DNA from: Estrella lausannensis
Lineage (GTDB): Bacteria > Chlamydiota > Chlamydiia > Chlamydiales > Criblamydiaceae
Direction: 5' to 3'
NCBI RefSeq assembly: GCF_900000175.1
Contig: NZ_CWGJ01000011.1
Location: 163,381-227,380, forward strand
DNA length: 64,000 nucleotides
Position 1 is the stretch's first letter, and the number at the start of each line of letters is the position of its first letter. The translations under genes and the position numbers were made by a program. The notes beneath the pieces were generated by a model. It made no database searches and had not been told where the DNA came from. It saw only the letters and a list, made by a program, of their open reading frames with translations. This document shows positions 56,398 to 64,000 of this stretch, in pieces.

Positions 56398-57342
56398 GTG
56401 TTTAAGTTTTTAGCTGCGCTGGTAATAGTACTCTCTTCATTCCAAAGGTTGTCATCGGAATCACCAGGGGTGGTAAGTGAACCTGTAGATATGTTCGGAG
56501 AAGGGGGGGAGGCATTTCAAAGTTTGCCAGAAATTCTTGAAGATTTTCCTGATGAAGAAAGTGGGAGGACACTTGTTTATTTGTCAGTAGAGTGGAAAAA
56601 TCCTGGAATTTACAAGCTTACCCGATCGAATTCAACGCTATCTTTGCCTGAAGGATATAAAATGGTGATCGGCGAAGATGTCAATAAGGTTTGGAGGCTT
56701 GGGTGTGGTGATCGGGATAATGAAAAATTAGAAGCTGTTGTTCGTGATATCGATTTTAAAAAGGTAATGTTATTTGAAATTTGGAATGAGGGCTACATAT
56801 CTTTAGATGATTGGGGCGATCTTGATGCAAAAAATCTTCTGGAAAGTTTAAGCGAGCGAGCTGAAGCGGCAAATAGAGAGCTCGGAAGAACAAGAGTTGG
56901 TAGGGAGTTACATGTTATTGGATGGATGCAAGAACCTGTATTTGATAAGCACACAAATACAGTTTATTGGTCAATCGAATTTGAAAGTTCTGAGGAAGGA
57001 GCTGTTGTCCTCTCGGTCGCTATTAGACTGGGGCGAGAGAGTTTTGTAAAACTGATTTGTATAGCAAGCAAAGAATCCTATGCGTCCGGTGACGGGCATT
57101 TCGATGCTATGCTTCGATCTCATAGTTTTGATCCTGGCTATAGGCATCAAGACTATAGAACAGGGGATAGGATCGCAAGTTATGGGGTAGCAAGTCTTGT
57201 TGCCGCAAGTGTCGTAGGGGAAATGGCTAATGCTACAGGTGCAACTGGTATTTTAAAAATACTAGGAGCCTTCATTTTCGCAGGTATAGCGGCTGTTTTG
57301 TATAAATTAAAAAATATCTTCAAGCGCAGAGGAGAGGAATAA
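56398..57342 (+). CDS. DUF2167 family membrane-anchored protein
   Basis: 314 residues from a GTG at 56398 with AAGGGG 7 bp ahead; a TTG at 56362 in frame is less likely. Signal peptide MFKFLAALVIVLSSFQRLSS. DUF2167 motifs: LPEGYKMVIGEDVNKVW, MLFEIWNEGYISLDDW, VIGWMQEPVFDKHTNTVYW, IRLGRESFVKL, and F-DPGYRHQDYRTGDRIASYG. A C-terminal helix (ILGAFIFAGIAAVLYKL) with a basic end should anchor it in the inner membrane, domain outside. The family has no assigned function. Base use is more AT-rich than in most neighbours, which may mean later acquisition. Confidence 0.82.
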   Translation: MFKFLAALVIVLSSFQRLSSESPGVVSEPVDMFGEGGEAFQSLPEILEDFPDEESGRTLVYLSVEWKNPGIYKLTRSNSTLSLPEGYKMVIGEDVNKVWRLGCGDRDNEKLEAVVRDIDFKKVMLFEIWNEGYISLDDWGDLDAKNLLESLSERAEAANRELGRTRVGRELHVIGWMQEPVFDKHTNTVYWSIEFESSEEGAVVLSVAIRLGRESFVKLICIASKESYASGDGHFDAMLRSHSFDPGYRHQDYRTGDRIASYGVASLVAASVVGEMANATGATGILKILGAFIFAGIAAVLYKLKNIFKRRGEE

Positions 57343-57631
57343 GTTTAGAACAATTAGTTTCGTATTTACCCTGTTTTTCTTTCTTATTTGCGCTGCTGAA
57401 ATTATAAAAGATGATGTCGGGAACAGGTATCTCACCCTCAGAAGTACGAAGTTTTAGAAGTCCTAGGAACACCGACAGGTGTCACATGGAGCGGGAGGAC
57501 TTGTTGACACGATGTAAGGCTAAGTTCGGTTGTGACCAATCCCTAAACTCTTTTCATGTCCTCTCTAAACTATCTTCAAGTCTCTTCAAAAAGGCCGAAA
57601 GCGGGTGGATTTGGAGGTGTGTCAAACTGCT
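57343..57631. other. Spacer after the DUF2167 gene
   Basis: About 290 bp between converging genes. A 74-codon plus-strand frame from 57411 has no ribosome site and no known family. I see no terminator. Confidence 0.4.
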
Positions 57632-59755
57632 TTAGCTTTTGATTTTGATGACGTAGGTTTGCATCTGCGTCGTCGCATCTTTGATCAGTAAAATGGCGCT
57701 GTCAAATTCGCGGATGGAGTCTGCAGTCTGCTTGGCCACTTCATTCAACTGAAGTATTGACTGGTTGATCTGCTCAGCCCCAAGCGATAGCGCCTGCATC
57801 CTTTTGTTGGCGCTGTCAAAGCTGGCCGTCTCTTGCTGCACCTGCTCGATGATGCGCGAAAGCTGGCCGGAGACGGTGGATACCTGTCCGACTCCCGTTG
57901 TGATCTCTTCGGAGAATTTGTCGACGCCCATGACCCCTTCGGAGACAGCAGAGGTCATTTCCGTGATCATCTTGTCGATGTCCAGTGTCGCTTGCGCTGT
58001 TTGGTCGGCAAGGCGCCTGATTTCGCGTGCGATCACCGAGAAGCTCTTCCCATGCTCGCCCGCCTTTTCCGCTTCGATGGAAGCGTTCAGAGCGAGAAGG
58101 TTTGTCTGGTCGGCAACTTTGGTGATTGTCGTGATCACACTTGTGATTTCTTGAGCTTTCTCGTTTAGCACCGCGAGCTTCGAGGCGATGCTTTGCGAAG
58201 CCTCGACCATCTGCTTCATGGACTCTTCCATTTTTCCAAGACCCTCTTTTCCGAGGGCTGCGAGGGAGGACGTGCCTTCTGCCGCATCGCTGATCTCATT
58301 CATCGTTTTGGCAAACTGCTTGGATGTCGATGAGATTTCTCCGGCGGTAACGAGGATCTCTTTCACTGTCGACTCTTGCTTGAAAACGGTGCTTTGCTGA
58401 TTCTTCGAGGCCGCTGCGAGCTGGGTAATCGACGATGTGAGCTGTACTCCCGAGATCTGCAGCTGGCTGATGAGGTTTTCATAGGTATATGCCAGCTGGT
58501 TTAAAACGGTCGTGATCTTACTGAAGGAGGCATCATAGGCAACAGGGGCTCTTACTTTTAAGTTGCCGTCGCGGAACTCGGAAACGGCAGTGTAGACGCC
58601 CGAGTAGTAGCGGTTTAGCTCGCCGATGACGACCCAGGAAAAAAGGATGGCGATTCCCACTAAAATGACGGTAGTGAGCAAGATGCTGAGAGCTTTGTTT
58701 ATCAATGCATCATAGCGCTTCATAACAAGCCTCTCCAGCTGCTTGTTGATCGATTCCCAAAGCTGGTTATCTTTGCTGATCAATTTCGTTCCCGCAAGAT
58801 AGAGATCGGAGTAAATTTCGAGTGGGTCTTCTCCTTCGCCCTTTTTTTCCTTTCTTAAAAGGGAGTCGACCAAGCTTAAAAAGATCCTTGCAGATTCCGA
58901 GAAAGAGACGTAGGTGGTATTGATGTTGTTTTTAATCTCGTTGGTCCTATTGCCGCTCACTTCTGCGATGATAGCTTTCTGATACTGCAGCTTTAGCTGG
59001 TTTAGGTCATCTTTGAGCAAGGACGCCAGGGCAATTACCCTGTTGTGGTCGGTAATGGAGATGGTCTGCTTCTGACTAAGCGAGAAAACGAAGATCATCA
59101 GTTGAGAGGTGAGATCCTGAATGTTGGGCAGCAGCAGCAAATTCATCTGTATCAAGTGGTGCGACTCCGCCTGAGGATCGTAGCTGATATTGGATACTTC
59201 GCCGATGAAATTCAAAAGCTCTTGCTGGTTGTCGACAAAACCGATATGAAACGCTTCGCTGATGTCAGGCTGCATCTCGAAAGCAGTATTGGAAAACTCC
59301 TCCCATTGGCGCTGAAGCTCAAGCGGTGAAACCTCTTTCTGCTGCTTTTGCTGAAATGCTTCAGGGCTGATCGAGAGAAGATTCTCACTTGCCTTAGTAT
59401 GCTCAATCAGACTGGAGAGGCTTTTGGAAATGGTCGCCTGCAGTTCCACCAGATCTTTCTTCAGTTCGTCGTCCCCCAGATGGTAGCGATAAGACAGGAT
59501 CTTGTGTTTGACGGTGTTCTCCAGCACTTTTTCCGCTTGCTGCTGAAGCCTCAGACCGGCAAGTTCCCGCTTTAAAAATTGCAAGTCCTCCCAATAGGCT
59601 CCTATGAGGAAGTAGCCGATGATCAAAACGGCGATGAAGACGATTGAAAAGATAAGGTAGATCTTTTGCGCATACCCTAGATAGGAGAGCGCTCTTTGGA
59701 TCAGGGTGGGGTTGAGTGTTTCTTCGTCGGTCTTCATAGATCCATTAGTGAGCAT
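57632..59755 (-). CDS. Methyl-accepting chemotaxis-like signalling protein
   Basis: 707 residues. TM1 about 34-57, a long helical periplasmic sensor (about 60-360), TM2 about 365-390 (ILLTTVILVGIAILFSWVV), a HAMP-like linker, then the long MCP coiled coil. The signalling tip reads ITKVADQTNLLALNASIEAEKAGEHGKSFSVIAREIRRLADQT, the classic MCP hairpin. Family proteins control a CheA kinase through CheW. No cheA, cheW, cheB, cheR or flagellar gene lies in this window, so its target is unknown. Starts at 59755 or 59737 are both possible. Confidence 0.9.
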   Translation of the reverse strand: MLTNGSMKTDEETLNPTLIQRALSYLGYAQKIYLIFSIVFIAVLIIGYFLIGAYWEDLQFLKRELAGLRLQQQAEKVLENTVKHKILSYRYHLGDDELKKDLVELQATISKSLSSLIEHTKASENLLSISPEAFQQKQQKEVSPLELQRQWEEFSNTAFEMQPDISEAFHIGFVDNQQELLNFIGEVSNISYDPQAESHHLIQMNLLLLPNIQDLTSQLMIFVFSLSQKQTISITDHNRVIALASLLKDDLNQLKLQYQKAIIAEVSGNRTNEIKNNINTTYVSFSESARIFLSLVDSLLRKEKKGEGEDPLEIYSDLYLAGTKLISKDNQLWESINKQLERLVMKRYDALINKALSILLTTVILVGIAILFSWVVIGELNRYYSGVYTAVSEFRDGNLKVRAPVAYDASFSKITTVLNQLAYTYENLISQLQISGVQLTSSITQLAAASKNQQSTVFKQESTVKEILVTAGEISSTSKQFAKTMNEISDAAEGTSSLAALGKEGLGKMEESMKQMVEASQSIASKLAVLNEKAQEITSVITTITKVADQTNLLALNASIEAEKAGEHGKSFSVIAREIRRLADQTAQATLDIDKMITEMTSAVSEGVMGVDKFSEEITTGVGQVSTVSGQLSRIIEQVQQETASFDSANKRMQALSLGAEQINQSILQLNEVAKQTADSIREFDSAILLIKDATTQMQTYVIKIKS

Positions 59756-60066
59756 GGGAGATCCTTAATTTTGTTTTCTGATGGGATCAGTATCCTTCGT
59801 ATACATTTTTTTTATAAAAGTGACCACAGGTTTTGAAAGACTTTTCACAAACTGAAATCGTGCGATTTGTGTGCTGAATTGGGCACACTACCGAAAGTGT
59901 TTTAGAGTCGGGTCGCTAATCAAATCAGTACATTTTGCGGATCTTTCGGTATATAACCAAATTTAGCAAACATCCATTCCGCCGATGGAACTTGTCATCA
60001 GTGACCCTGTTTTGCTAAAATGTTCCTGAGTCAAACCAATTTTTACTCCCAGACTGGAAAAAAAGC
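59756..60066. other. Spacer between divergent genes
   Basis: About 310 bp holding a family A relic at 59888-59954. The flanks are AT-rich and likely contain the two promoters. Confidence 0.5.
59888..59954. repeat. Family A ends with most arms lost
   Basis: CTACCGAAAGTGTTTTAGAG at the left and CATTTTGCGGATCTTTCGGTATATA at the right, about 67 bp overall. Confidence 0.65.
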
Positions 60067-61032
60067 ATGAAAATTATCAGACGTTACAAATGGTGGCTCT
60101 CTGCCCTCCTCGTCCTTCTGGCAGCCTACGGCGGCGGCCGCCTGTACCTGGGCGGCGGCCGCCTGTACTACAAGATGACTGACGGATTCTCACTGGAGAA
60201 TATCTCTTCCTCCTTTGGCTTTGATGACAGATGGGTAACTCACCCTCTCTCCGCGGAGGAAAAAGAGTTGGTCGACACCGTTTTAAGCCAAGAGTTTCAT
60301 TATTTGGGGAAGGGGTGTCAGTCCTATGTGTTCGAGAGTGCTGACGGCAAATATGTCATTAAATTTTTTAAATACCAGCGCTACAGGCAAGCCGAGTGGG
60401 TGAAGCAGTTTGACTTTATTCCTTCCGTCCATAAGCACCGAATGAGCCGCACCGCGCATAAACAGCGCAAGCTGGAAGGCGTTTTTAAGAGCTGGGTAGT
60501 GGCGTTTAATCACGCCAAAGAAGAGACCGGGTTGATCTATGTGCACCTTAACAAAACCGAAGGATTGGGCAAGAGGGTAACCCTCATCGATAAAATGAAT
60601 CGCAGGCACGCAGTTGATATCGACCAGTATGAGTTTCTGATACAGAAGAAGGGCATCATGCTGACAGCTCACCTGGACTTTCTGATGCGAGAGGGAAGAG
60701 TGGAGGAAGCTAAGCAATTTTTGGATGCGCTCGTCATGCAGATACTTGGGGAATATCGAAGAGGTGTTGCAGACAACGATCCGGCGCTGATGCAAAACAC
60801 CGGTGTTATTGACGGGGCGCCAGCGCATCTTGATGTCGGACAGTTTGATTTCGCACCGAAATATGCCGAGAAATCGATTTACGAACCTGAAATTTTTCAG
60901 AAATTTTATAAATTCCGTCGCTGGCTGACGAAGGAGCATCCCGCTCTCGGTAAGCATCTGGATGCCGTGTTGCTGAGGGAGTTCGGAGGGGAGTTTTTCC
61001 GTATTCCCCCGAATCCCCGGTATGTTTCCTAA
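60067..61032 (+). CDS. Membrane-anchored kinase-like protein of unknown function
   Basis: 321 residues. An N-terminal helix (WWLSALLVLLAAYGGG) follows a basic start. Residues about 78-100 (YLGKGCQSYVFESADGKYVIKFF) look like a protein-kinase N-lobe: Gly loop, then V-x-K. Near 237-258, GVADNDPALMQNTGVIDG..AHLDVGQF resembles the D-x-x-x-x-N ... D-x-G catalytic and metal-binding order of kinase-like phosphotransferases. The match is weak and not proof of activity. A 21-bp tandem duplication doubles GGGRLYL just after the helix. It converges with dps, stops overlapping by 4 bp. Confidence 0.6.
   Translation: MKIIRRYKWWLSALLVLLAAYGGGRLYLGGGRLYYKMTDGFSLENISSSFGFDDRWVTHPLSAEEKELVDTVLSQEFHYLGKGCQSYVFESADGKYVIKFFKYQRYRQAEWVKQFDFIPSVHKHRMSRTAHKQRKLEGVFKSWVVAFNHAKEETGLIYVHLNKTEGLGKRVTLIDKMNRRHAVDIDQYEFLIQKKGIMLTAHLDFLMREGRVEEAKQFLDALVMQILGEYRRGVADNDPALMQNTGVIDGAPAHLDVGQFDFAPKYAEKSIYEPEIFQKFYKFRRWLTKEHPALGKHLDAVLLREFGGEFFRIPPNPRYVS
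60130..60168. repeat. 21-bp tandem duplication in the kinase-like gene
   Basis: GGCGGCGGCCGCCTGTACCTG is followed by a second copy (18 of 21 bases). In frame, it repeats Gly-Gly-Gly-Arg-Leu-Tyr. Confidence 0.9.
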
Positions 61033-61502
61033 TTAGTGAGGAGATGGCTGCGCAGCATCCAAACGGCCTTGTCGTGGCTGCGTAGCGCCTGAACAAAAAG
61101 ATCTAAAGTTCCCTGGTCTTTGTCCTCTTCCGCCTGGGCAATATAGGTGTGCAGCTCAGTCGAAAGTTCTTCATGCGAGCGCATGAGATCCTCGATCATT
61201 TCGTTCTCGGAGAGATCTTCCTGATCACCCTCGCGGATAGTGGCCAGTTTTAAAAAGGTACGCATCGTTCCCGGCGCTTTTCGACCCAGAGCGCGGATCC
61301 TTTCAGCGACCGTGTCGCTCTCTTCAAAAAGATCCTGATACTGCTTTTCAAATAACTGGTGAAGAGTAAAGAAGCGGGCGCCCTCCACGTTCCAGTGGTA
61401 ATTATGCGTCTTTAGAAGGAGAACATAGGTGTTCGCCAGATATGTCATCAGATTTTGCACTTGCCTCGCGCTCACAGTCCCTTCCTTTGTTGTACTATTC
61501 AT
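61029..61502 (-). CDS. dps: Dps-like ferritin-family protein
   Basis: 157 residues from ATG at 61502; GGGAGGAAGC just ahead settles the start. Four-helix Dps pattern: LLLKTHNYHWNVEGARFFTLHQLFEKQYQDLFEESDTVAERIRALG holds the inter-subunit ferroxidase ligands (His, Asp, Glu), and the end LRSHDKAVWMLRSHL is typical. In the family it oxidises and stores iron and protects DNA from peroxide. It converges with the kinase-like gene. Confidence 0.93.
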   Translation of the reverse strand: MNSTTKEGTVSARQVQNLMTYLANTYVLLLKTHNYHWNVEGARFFTLHQLFEKQYQDLFEESDTVAERIRALGRKAPGTMRTFLKLATIREGDQEDLSENEMIEDLMRSHEELSTELHTYIAQAEEDKDQGTLDLFVQALRSHDKAVWMLRSHLLTN

Positions 61503-61645
61503 GCTTCCTCCCTTTTTATCCTTTAAACTCTCCCCAGGGGGAGTAGAGCCTGTGCTTAAACTCACATAGGCAAACTTTGCTGGTGAAGCGGCCTATAAAA
61601 CTTCTCGGAACACCACGTGTTATTCAAAATTTATCTTGGCTTCCA

Positions 61646-61795
61646 TGCCGAAGTTGTCGCAAATTCGAGTTTTTGGCAAAGAGAAAATTGTTTTGGCGGG
61701 CGATTTTAAGTGATCTAACGTAAGTTGTTTAAAATTTTACGATCCCAGGAGTTTATCAAAGCGAAAATCCCCAGTTTCAAGATGCTTTCGGTATA
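61646..61795. repeat. Diverged full-length family A element
   Basis: Starts TGCCGAAGTTGTCGCAAATTCG, has GTTTTTGGCAAAGAGAAAATTG, and ends CCCAGTTTCAAGATGCTTTCGGTATAA. The centre has lost the CCACC/GGTGG pairing. Confidence 0.75.
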
Positions 61796-61876
61796 ATTTA
61801 TCCGGGGGATCGAGGAGTGCGGACGGGTGATTGCGCCTCGAAAAGAGGAGGGGCTTGGGCGGGTTCTTGTGATGCA

Positions 61877-61900
61877 CAAGAGGGCAAAGCTGCCCTCTTG
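61877..61900 (-). terminator. Hairpin after the Cys-rich gene
   Basis: Perfect 10-bp stem CAAGAGGGCA/TGCCCTCTTG with a 4-base loop, 23 bp past the stop at 61923. No U run follows, so its strength as a terminator is uncertain. Confidence 0.55.
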
Positions 61901-61922
61901 TTGCTCTGAAACTTAAAGTGAA

Positions 61923-62402
61923 TTAACGACAGCGGCGGTTGCTGGCTCTGAAGGAGAATTCAAAACCGCATTCGCACGAGTCGCATTCTTCGTAAATAGG
62001 GTTGTAACAGCATGGGCACTCGTCGACTACCACCACTTCCCTGACAATCGGTCGCCTTACATAGCGGACAGGTTCATAGAGAACCGGATCCCATCTGCCG
62101 GCAACCACCACGCACTCTCTTCGTGGGTAGCAGGGGCGACGCGCTCTTCTACAGTCCACTCTCTCGACTCTTTCCATGCGGTTACCGACAACGGCATGGC
62201 CTCTGTCCCTGTTACGCATAGCATCACGCCCAGGAACAACCTGAGGACGTCCGGCATCTCGTTGAGGAGCTGCTTGCGATCGCCCGCTTTCTGGCACCGG
62301 GACCGCTTGAAGCGCCGGCCTCTGGCTGGAGCCTTCGACTGCCAGCAGGGGAGATGCCAGCGTCAGCATCAGCAAAGTAAAGGTTTTAAATCGAGATTTC
62401 AT
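61923..62402 (-). CDS. Secreted arginine- and cysteine-rich protein
   Basis: 159 residues. Signal peptide MKSRFKTFTLLMLTLASPLLA. A Pro/Gln/Arg-rich stretch (about 25-75) has repeated GR-x-QxxP-x-RDA-like units. The C-terminal half has ten cysteines, in VDCRRARRPCYPRRECVVV, DECPCCYNPIYEECDSCECGFEF and RRCR. It may form disulfides in the envelope like OmcA/OmcB, but there is no homology to them. Last gene of a three-gene operon; its ATG overlaps the stop of the cNMP-domain gene (4 bp). Confidence 0.72.
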   Translation of the reverse strand: MKSRFKTFTLLMLTLASPLLAVEGSSQRPALQAVPVPESGRSQAAPQRDAGRPQVVPGRDAMRNRDRGHAVVGNRMERVERVDCRRARRPCYPRRECVVVAGRWDPVLYEPVRYVRRPIVREVVVVDECPCCYNPIYEECDSCECGFEFSFRASNRRCR

Positions 62403-62878
62403 GTTGTACCTCCATGTGAAAAACTTCCTGCTTTGAAGTTTCGCTGTCGAAACTGCATTGAGGAAGCAAAAGATTCAAGAAGATCGACCGCTAGGGCGGG
62501 ATGTTCGTGCAGTACAGCTAAGAGATTGGTCTTTGAGAGGGTAAACATTTCCGTCGGCTCGCCAGCCACAGCTTTGTAGGCTCTTGGAAGACCTGAGAGG
62601 AGAGACTCCTCGCCAAAGAAGTCGCCACGTCCGATGATATGAGATTCATTTTGATTTTGAGCCGAAAGATGCACTGAGCCGTTAGAAATAAAAAAGATAC
62701 TGTAGGCTTGCTCGCCGGAGTCGAACACAACTTCGCCTGCGCCGGCTTTGGAGAAGGTGAGCTTGTCAGCGATGGAAAGCAGCTGGCTTAACTCAAGGCT
62801 TTCCATGAGCCAGGTATTCTTGAGCAGAAGCGACTTTTCGATTAGCGTGTGGGCTGCCGTGCTTGGTTTTGTATTCAA
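62399..62878 (-). CDS. Cyclic-nucleotide-binding-domain protein
   Basis: 159 residues. A Crp/Fnr-type jelly roll at about 35-125: AGAGEVVFDSGEQAYSIFFISNGSVHL, HIIGRGDFFGEESLLSGLPRAYKAVA, and EMFTLSKTNLLAVLHEHPALAVDLL. The phosphate-binding stretch (GEESLLSGLPRAYKA) is close to the consensus GE-x-x-L..R-x-A with the Arg kept. There is no DNA-binding helix-turn-helix. It overlaps genes on both sides by 4 bp. Likely a ligand or protein-binding module working with the HEAT protein. Confidence 0.83.
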   Translation of the reverse strand: MNTKPSTAAHTLIEKSLLLKNTWLMESLELSQLLSIADKLTFSKAGAGEVVFDSGEQAYSIFFISNGSVHLSAQNQNESHIIGRGDFFGEESLLSGLPRAYKAVAGEPTEMFTLSKTNLLAVLHEHPALAVDLLESFASSMQFRQRNFKAGSFSHGGTT

Positions 62879-64000
62879 ATTTTTCCTAATAGCTCCTTAG
62901 CAAAACTCTGGATGATGGGTGAGTTGTTTTGGGCAAGAACTTTTAATGATTCCCGGGATTTTTGAGGATGCAAGCTGCTCAAGGCGGCAGCAGCCATGAT
63001 TTGATCGGAGAGAGAGGGTGATTCAGCTAGAAAATTCAAAAGATCCTCCAGGGGTAGAACAGCTCCGCTGTCGTTACCTAAAATTCTTTTGGTGCCACTA
63101 AAGCCTTGTTCTTCGATCAGCGGTCTTAGCTTCCGAAAAATTGCTCTTTTGCACGTTTTTTCAAGTGTCTCAATGACTTGGCTTCTGATCTTAGCATTTT
63201 TTGATCTATAAAGTCTACACACAGCTTCGGGATCGGAGATTTCCCCAGCAGACGAAAGAAGGTGGATAATGAATTCTATCTTGGCGCTGAAGGCAGAGGA
63301 GAGCCCTCCCGCAAGCAGTTTATCGAGTGCTGTCTCCTGGATTGGCGCATAGGCTCTAGAATGGGTGAGATAGAAGCGTGCTTTTTCGATCTCCTTGTCC
63401 ACCACATTTTGCAGGAGGGTATGGAGAGTTTCTAAATCAAGGTGGCCTAGAACTTTAGCTGATAGCGCCCGGCATGAATCGGAAACTTGCTCCGCCTCAA
63501 GGACCGAAGCCAGCATCGGGATCGCGGGAGGGCCGCTTTTTCTCAGAATCTCTTCGAAGAGCTGTTTTTCTTTAGAATCCAGCACCTGTCCACTCTCCAG
63601 CATTTCTCTGTACAGATCCAAGTTGGAGAGTTGTCCTAAAGCTTTTATGAGATAGTGTCTGAAAAAGGGGTCTTTCGATTCCTTCCAGAATTTGAGCAGC
63701 GGAACTGCAAAGTCTGACTGACTGGGAGTTAAAATGGCTGCCATCGATTGGATCGCTTCTCTCTGGACCTGGATCGACGGGTGCTCTAGATAGGGTAACA
63801 GCCGATAGGGGGTTTGATGCGAGGAATCCTCTCCAAGGAGGCGGAGCGCTGTTATAATAGCCTCCATGTCGTTGGTCGAAAGCATGTTGTCAATTTCGGC
63901 ATCCCATGCGATGGAGCATTTTCCCCCACCGTCAGGCCGTTGCTGGGACCTTTTTCTTGCGAGTAGGTAGGAAGCCTTGAAGAGAGGCTCCTTCGAATTT
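62875..64000 (-). CDS. HEAT-repeat protein, 5' end beyond the window
   Basis: At least 375 codons. The frame is open through the ATG at 63885 to the window edge; translated upstream residues (LFKASYLLARKRSQQ) look like a cytosolic loop after a membrane segment, so the true start is outside. The visible part is HEAT-like helices (IQVQREAIQSMAAIL, FFRHYLIKALGQLS, AKIRSQVIETLEKT). Linked by 4-bp overlap to a cNMP-binding protein. HEAT plus cNMP modules occur on some chlamydial-type nucleotide transporter relatives, so a membrane transporter domain may lie upstream; this is a guess. Confidence 0.7.
   Translation of the reverse strand, partial: NSKEPLFKASYLLARKRSQQRPDGGGKCSIAWDAEIDNMLSTNDMEAIITALRLLGEDSSHQTPYRLLPYLEHPSIQVQREAIQSMAAILTPSQSDFAVPLLKFWKESKDPFFRHYLIKALGQLSNLDLYREMLESGQVLDSKEKQLFEEILRKSGPPAIPMLASVLEAEQVSDSCRALSAKVLGHLDLETLHTLLQNVVDKEIEKARFYLTHSRAYAPIQETALDKLLAGGLSSAFSAKIEFIIHLLSSAGEISDPEAVCRLYRSKNAKIRSQVIETLEKTCKRAIFRKLRPLIEEQGFSGTKRILGNDSGAVLPLEDLLNFLAESPSLSDQIMAAAALSSLHPQKSRESLKVLAQNNSPIIQSFAKELLGKI

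Larger units (their letters stand above)
61503..61922. other. Spacer between dps and the Cys-rich gene
   Basis: About 420 bp. Contains a diverged full-length family A element (61646-61795) and a hairpin (61877-61900). Nothing else is recognised. Confidence 0.6.

Noticed and set aside
57411-57635. 74-codon plus-strand gene after the DUF2167 gene
   Set aside because: Runs into the end of the MCP gene, no ribosome site, composition not convincing.

Overview
The window looks like a chromosomal segment from an environmental member of the Chlamydiae (order Chlamydiales, outside the genus Chlamydia; a Waddlia-, Estrella- or Criblamydia-like lineage is my guess, not something proven here). The main evidence is the neighbouring pair of cysteine-rich envelope genes omcA and omcB. 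Supporting evidence comes from blocks that recall Chlamydia gene order: dxs-xseB-xseA facing tpiA-secG, the zwf-opcA-pgl cluster, and maf beside a HEAT-repeat and an LptD-like gene. Most genes are housekeeping or envelope functions on the minus strand. I found no rRNA, tRNA, CRISPR array, transposase or phage gene.

Layout. 0.2-8 kb: LptD-like outer-membrane protein, secreted HEAT protein, Maf, a small unknown, then OmcB and OmcA with a long non-coding spacer. 8-17 kb: NAD kinase, dxs-xseB-xseA, a lone receiver-domain regulator, two paralogous unknown genes (one cut by a repeat), tpiA-secG, def. 17.5-24 kb: CcoI/CopA-like P1B ATPase, threonine dehydrogenase with a secreted partner, one unknown. 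23.9-36.3 kb: the most interesting region, a candidate exopolysaccharide synthesis and export locus. It holds a processive family-2 glycosyltransferase, a 1797-residue TPR plus beta-barrel protein, a membrane-anchored HEAT protein, a secreted GH18 glycosidase, a multi-receiver/HPt/degenerate-GGDEF regulator, and a frameshifted sixA-like phosphohistidine phosphatase. 36-43 kb: kbl, a reverse transsulfuration pair, and the oxidative pentose phosphate entry genes. 43-54 kb: small accessory genes, DoxX, HtpX-LemA, TamB-TamA. 54-64 kb: dnaN, a DUF2167 protein in an AT-rich patch, a methyl-accepting chemotaxis-like protein, a kinase-like protein, Dps, and a Cys-rich/cNMP-binding/HEAT operon running off the right edge.

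The window is littered with copies of a palindromic element of about 160 bp (family A). It has ends close to TATACCGAAAGTGTCTC and arms long enough to form an almost perfect hairpin. Some 18 complete, half or decayed copies lie almost entirely between genes. A second family (B) has related ends but a different centre, with two copies. They look like non-autonomous, MITE-like elements. One copy supplies the end of a truncated gene, and others abut the starts of the P-type ATPase, the receiver gene and an acetyltransferase-like gene.

How genes work together: glucose-6-phosphate is oxidised by Zwf (with OpcA) and Pgl. Threonine goes to glycine by Tdh and Kbl. Homocysteine goes to cysteine by CBS and CGL. 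Envelope assembly is served by LptD, TamA/TamB, OmcA/OmcB and SecG. The GT2/TPR-barrel/HEAT/GH18/regulator block would make, export, trim and control a surface polysaccharide. Start sites were moved inward where a Shine-Dalgarno sequence, a signal peptide or an overlapping repeat argued for it.
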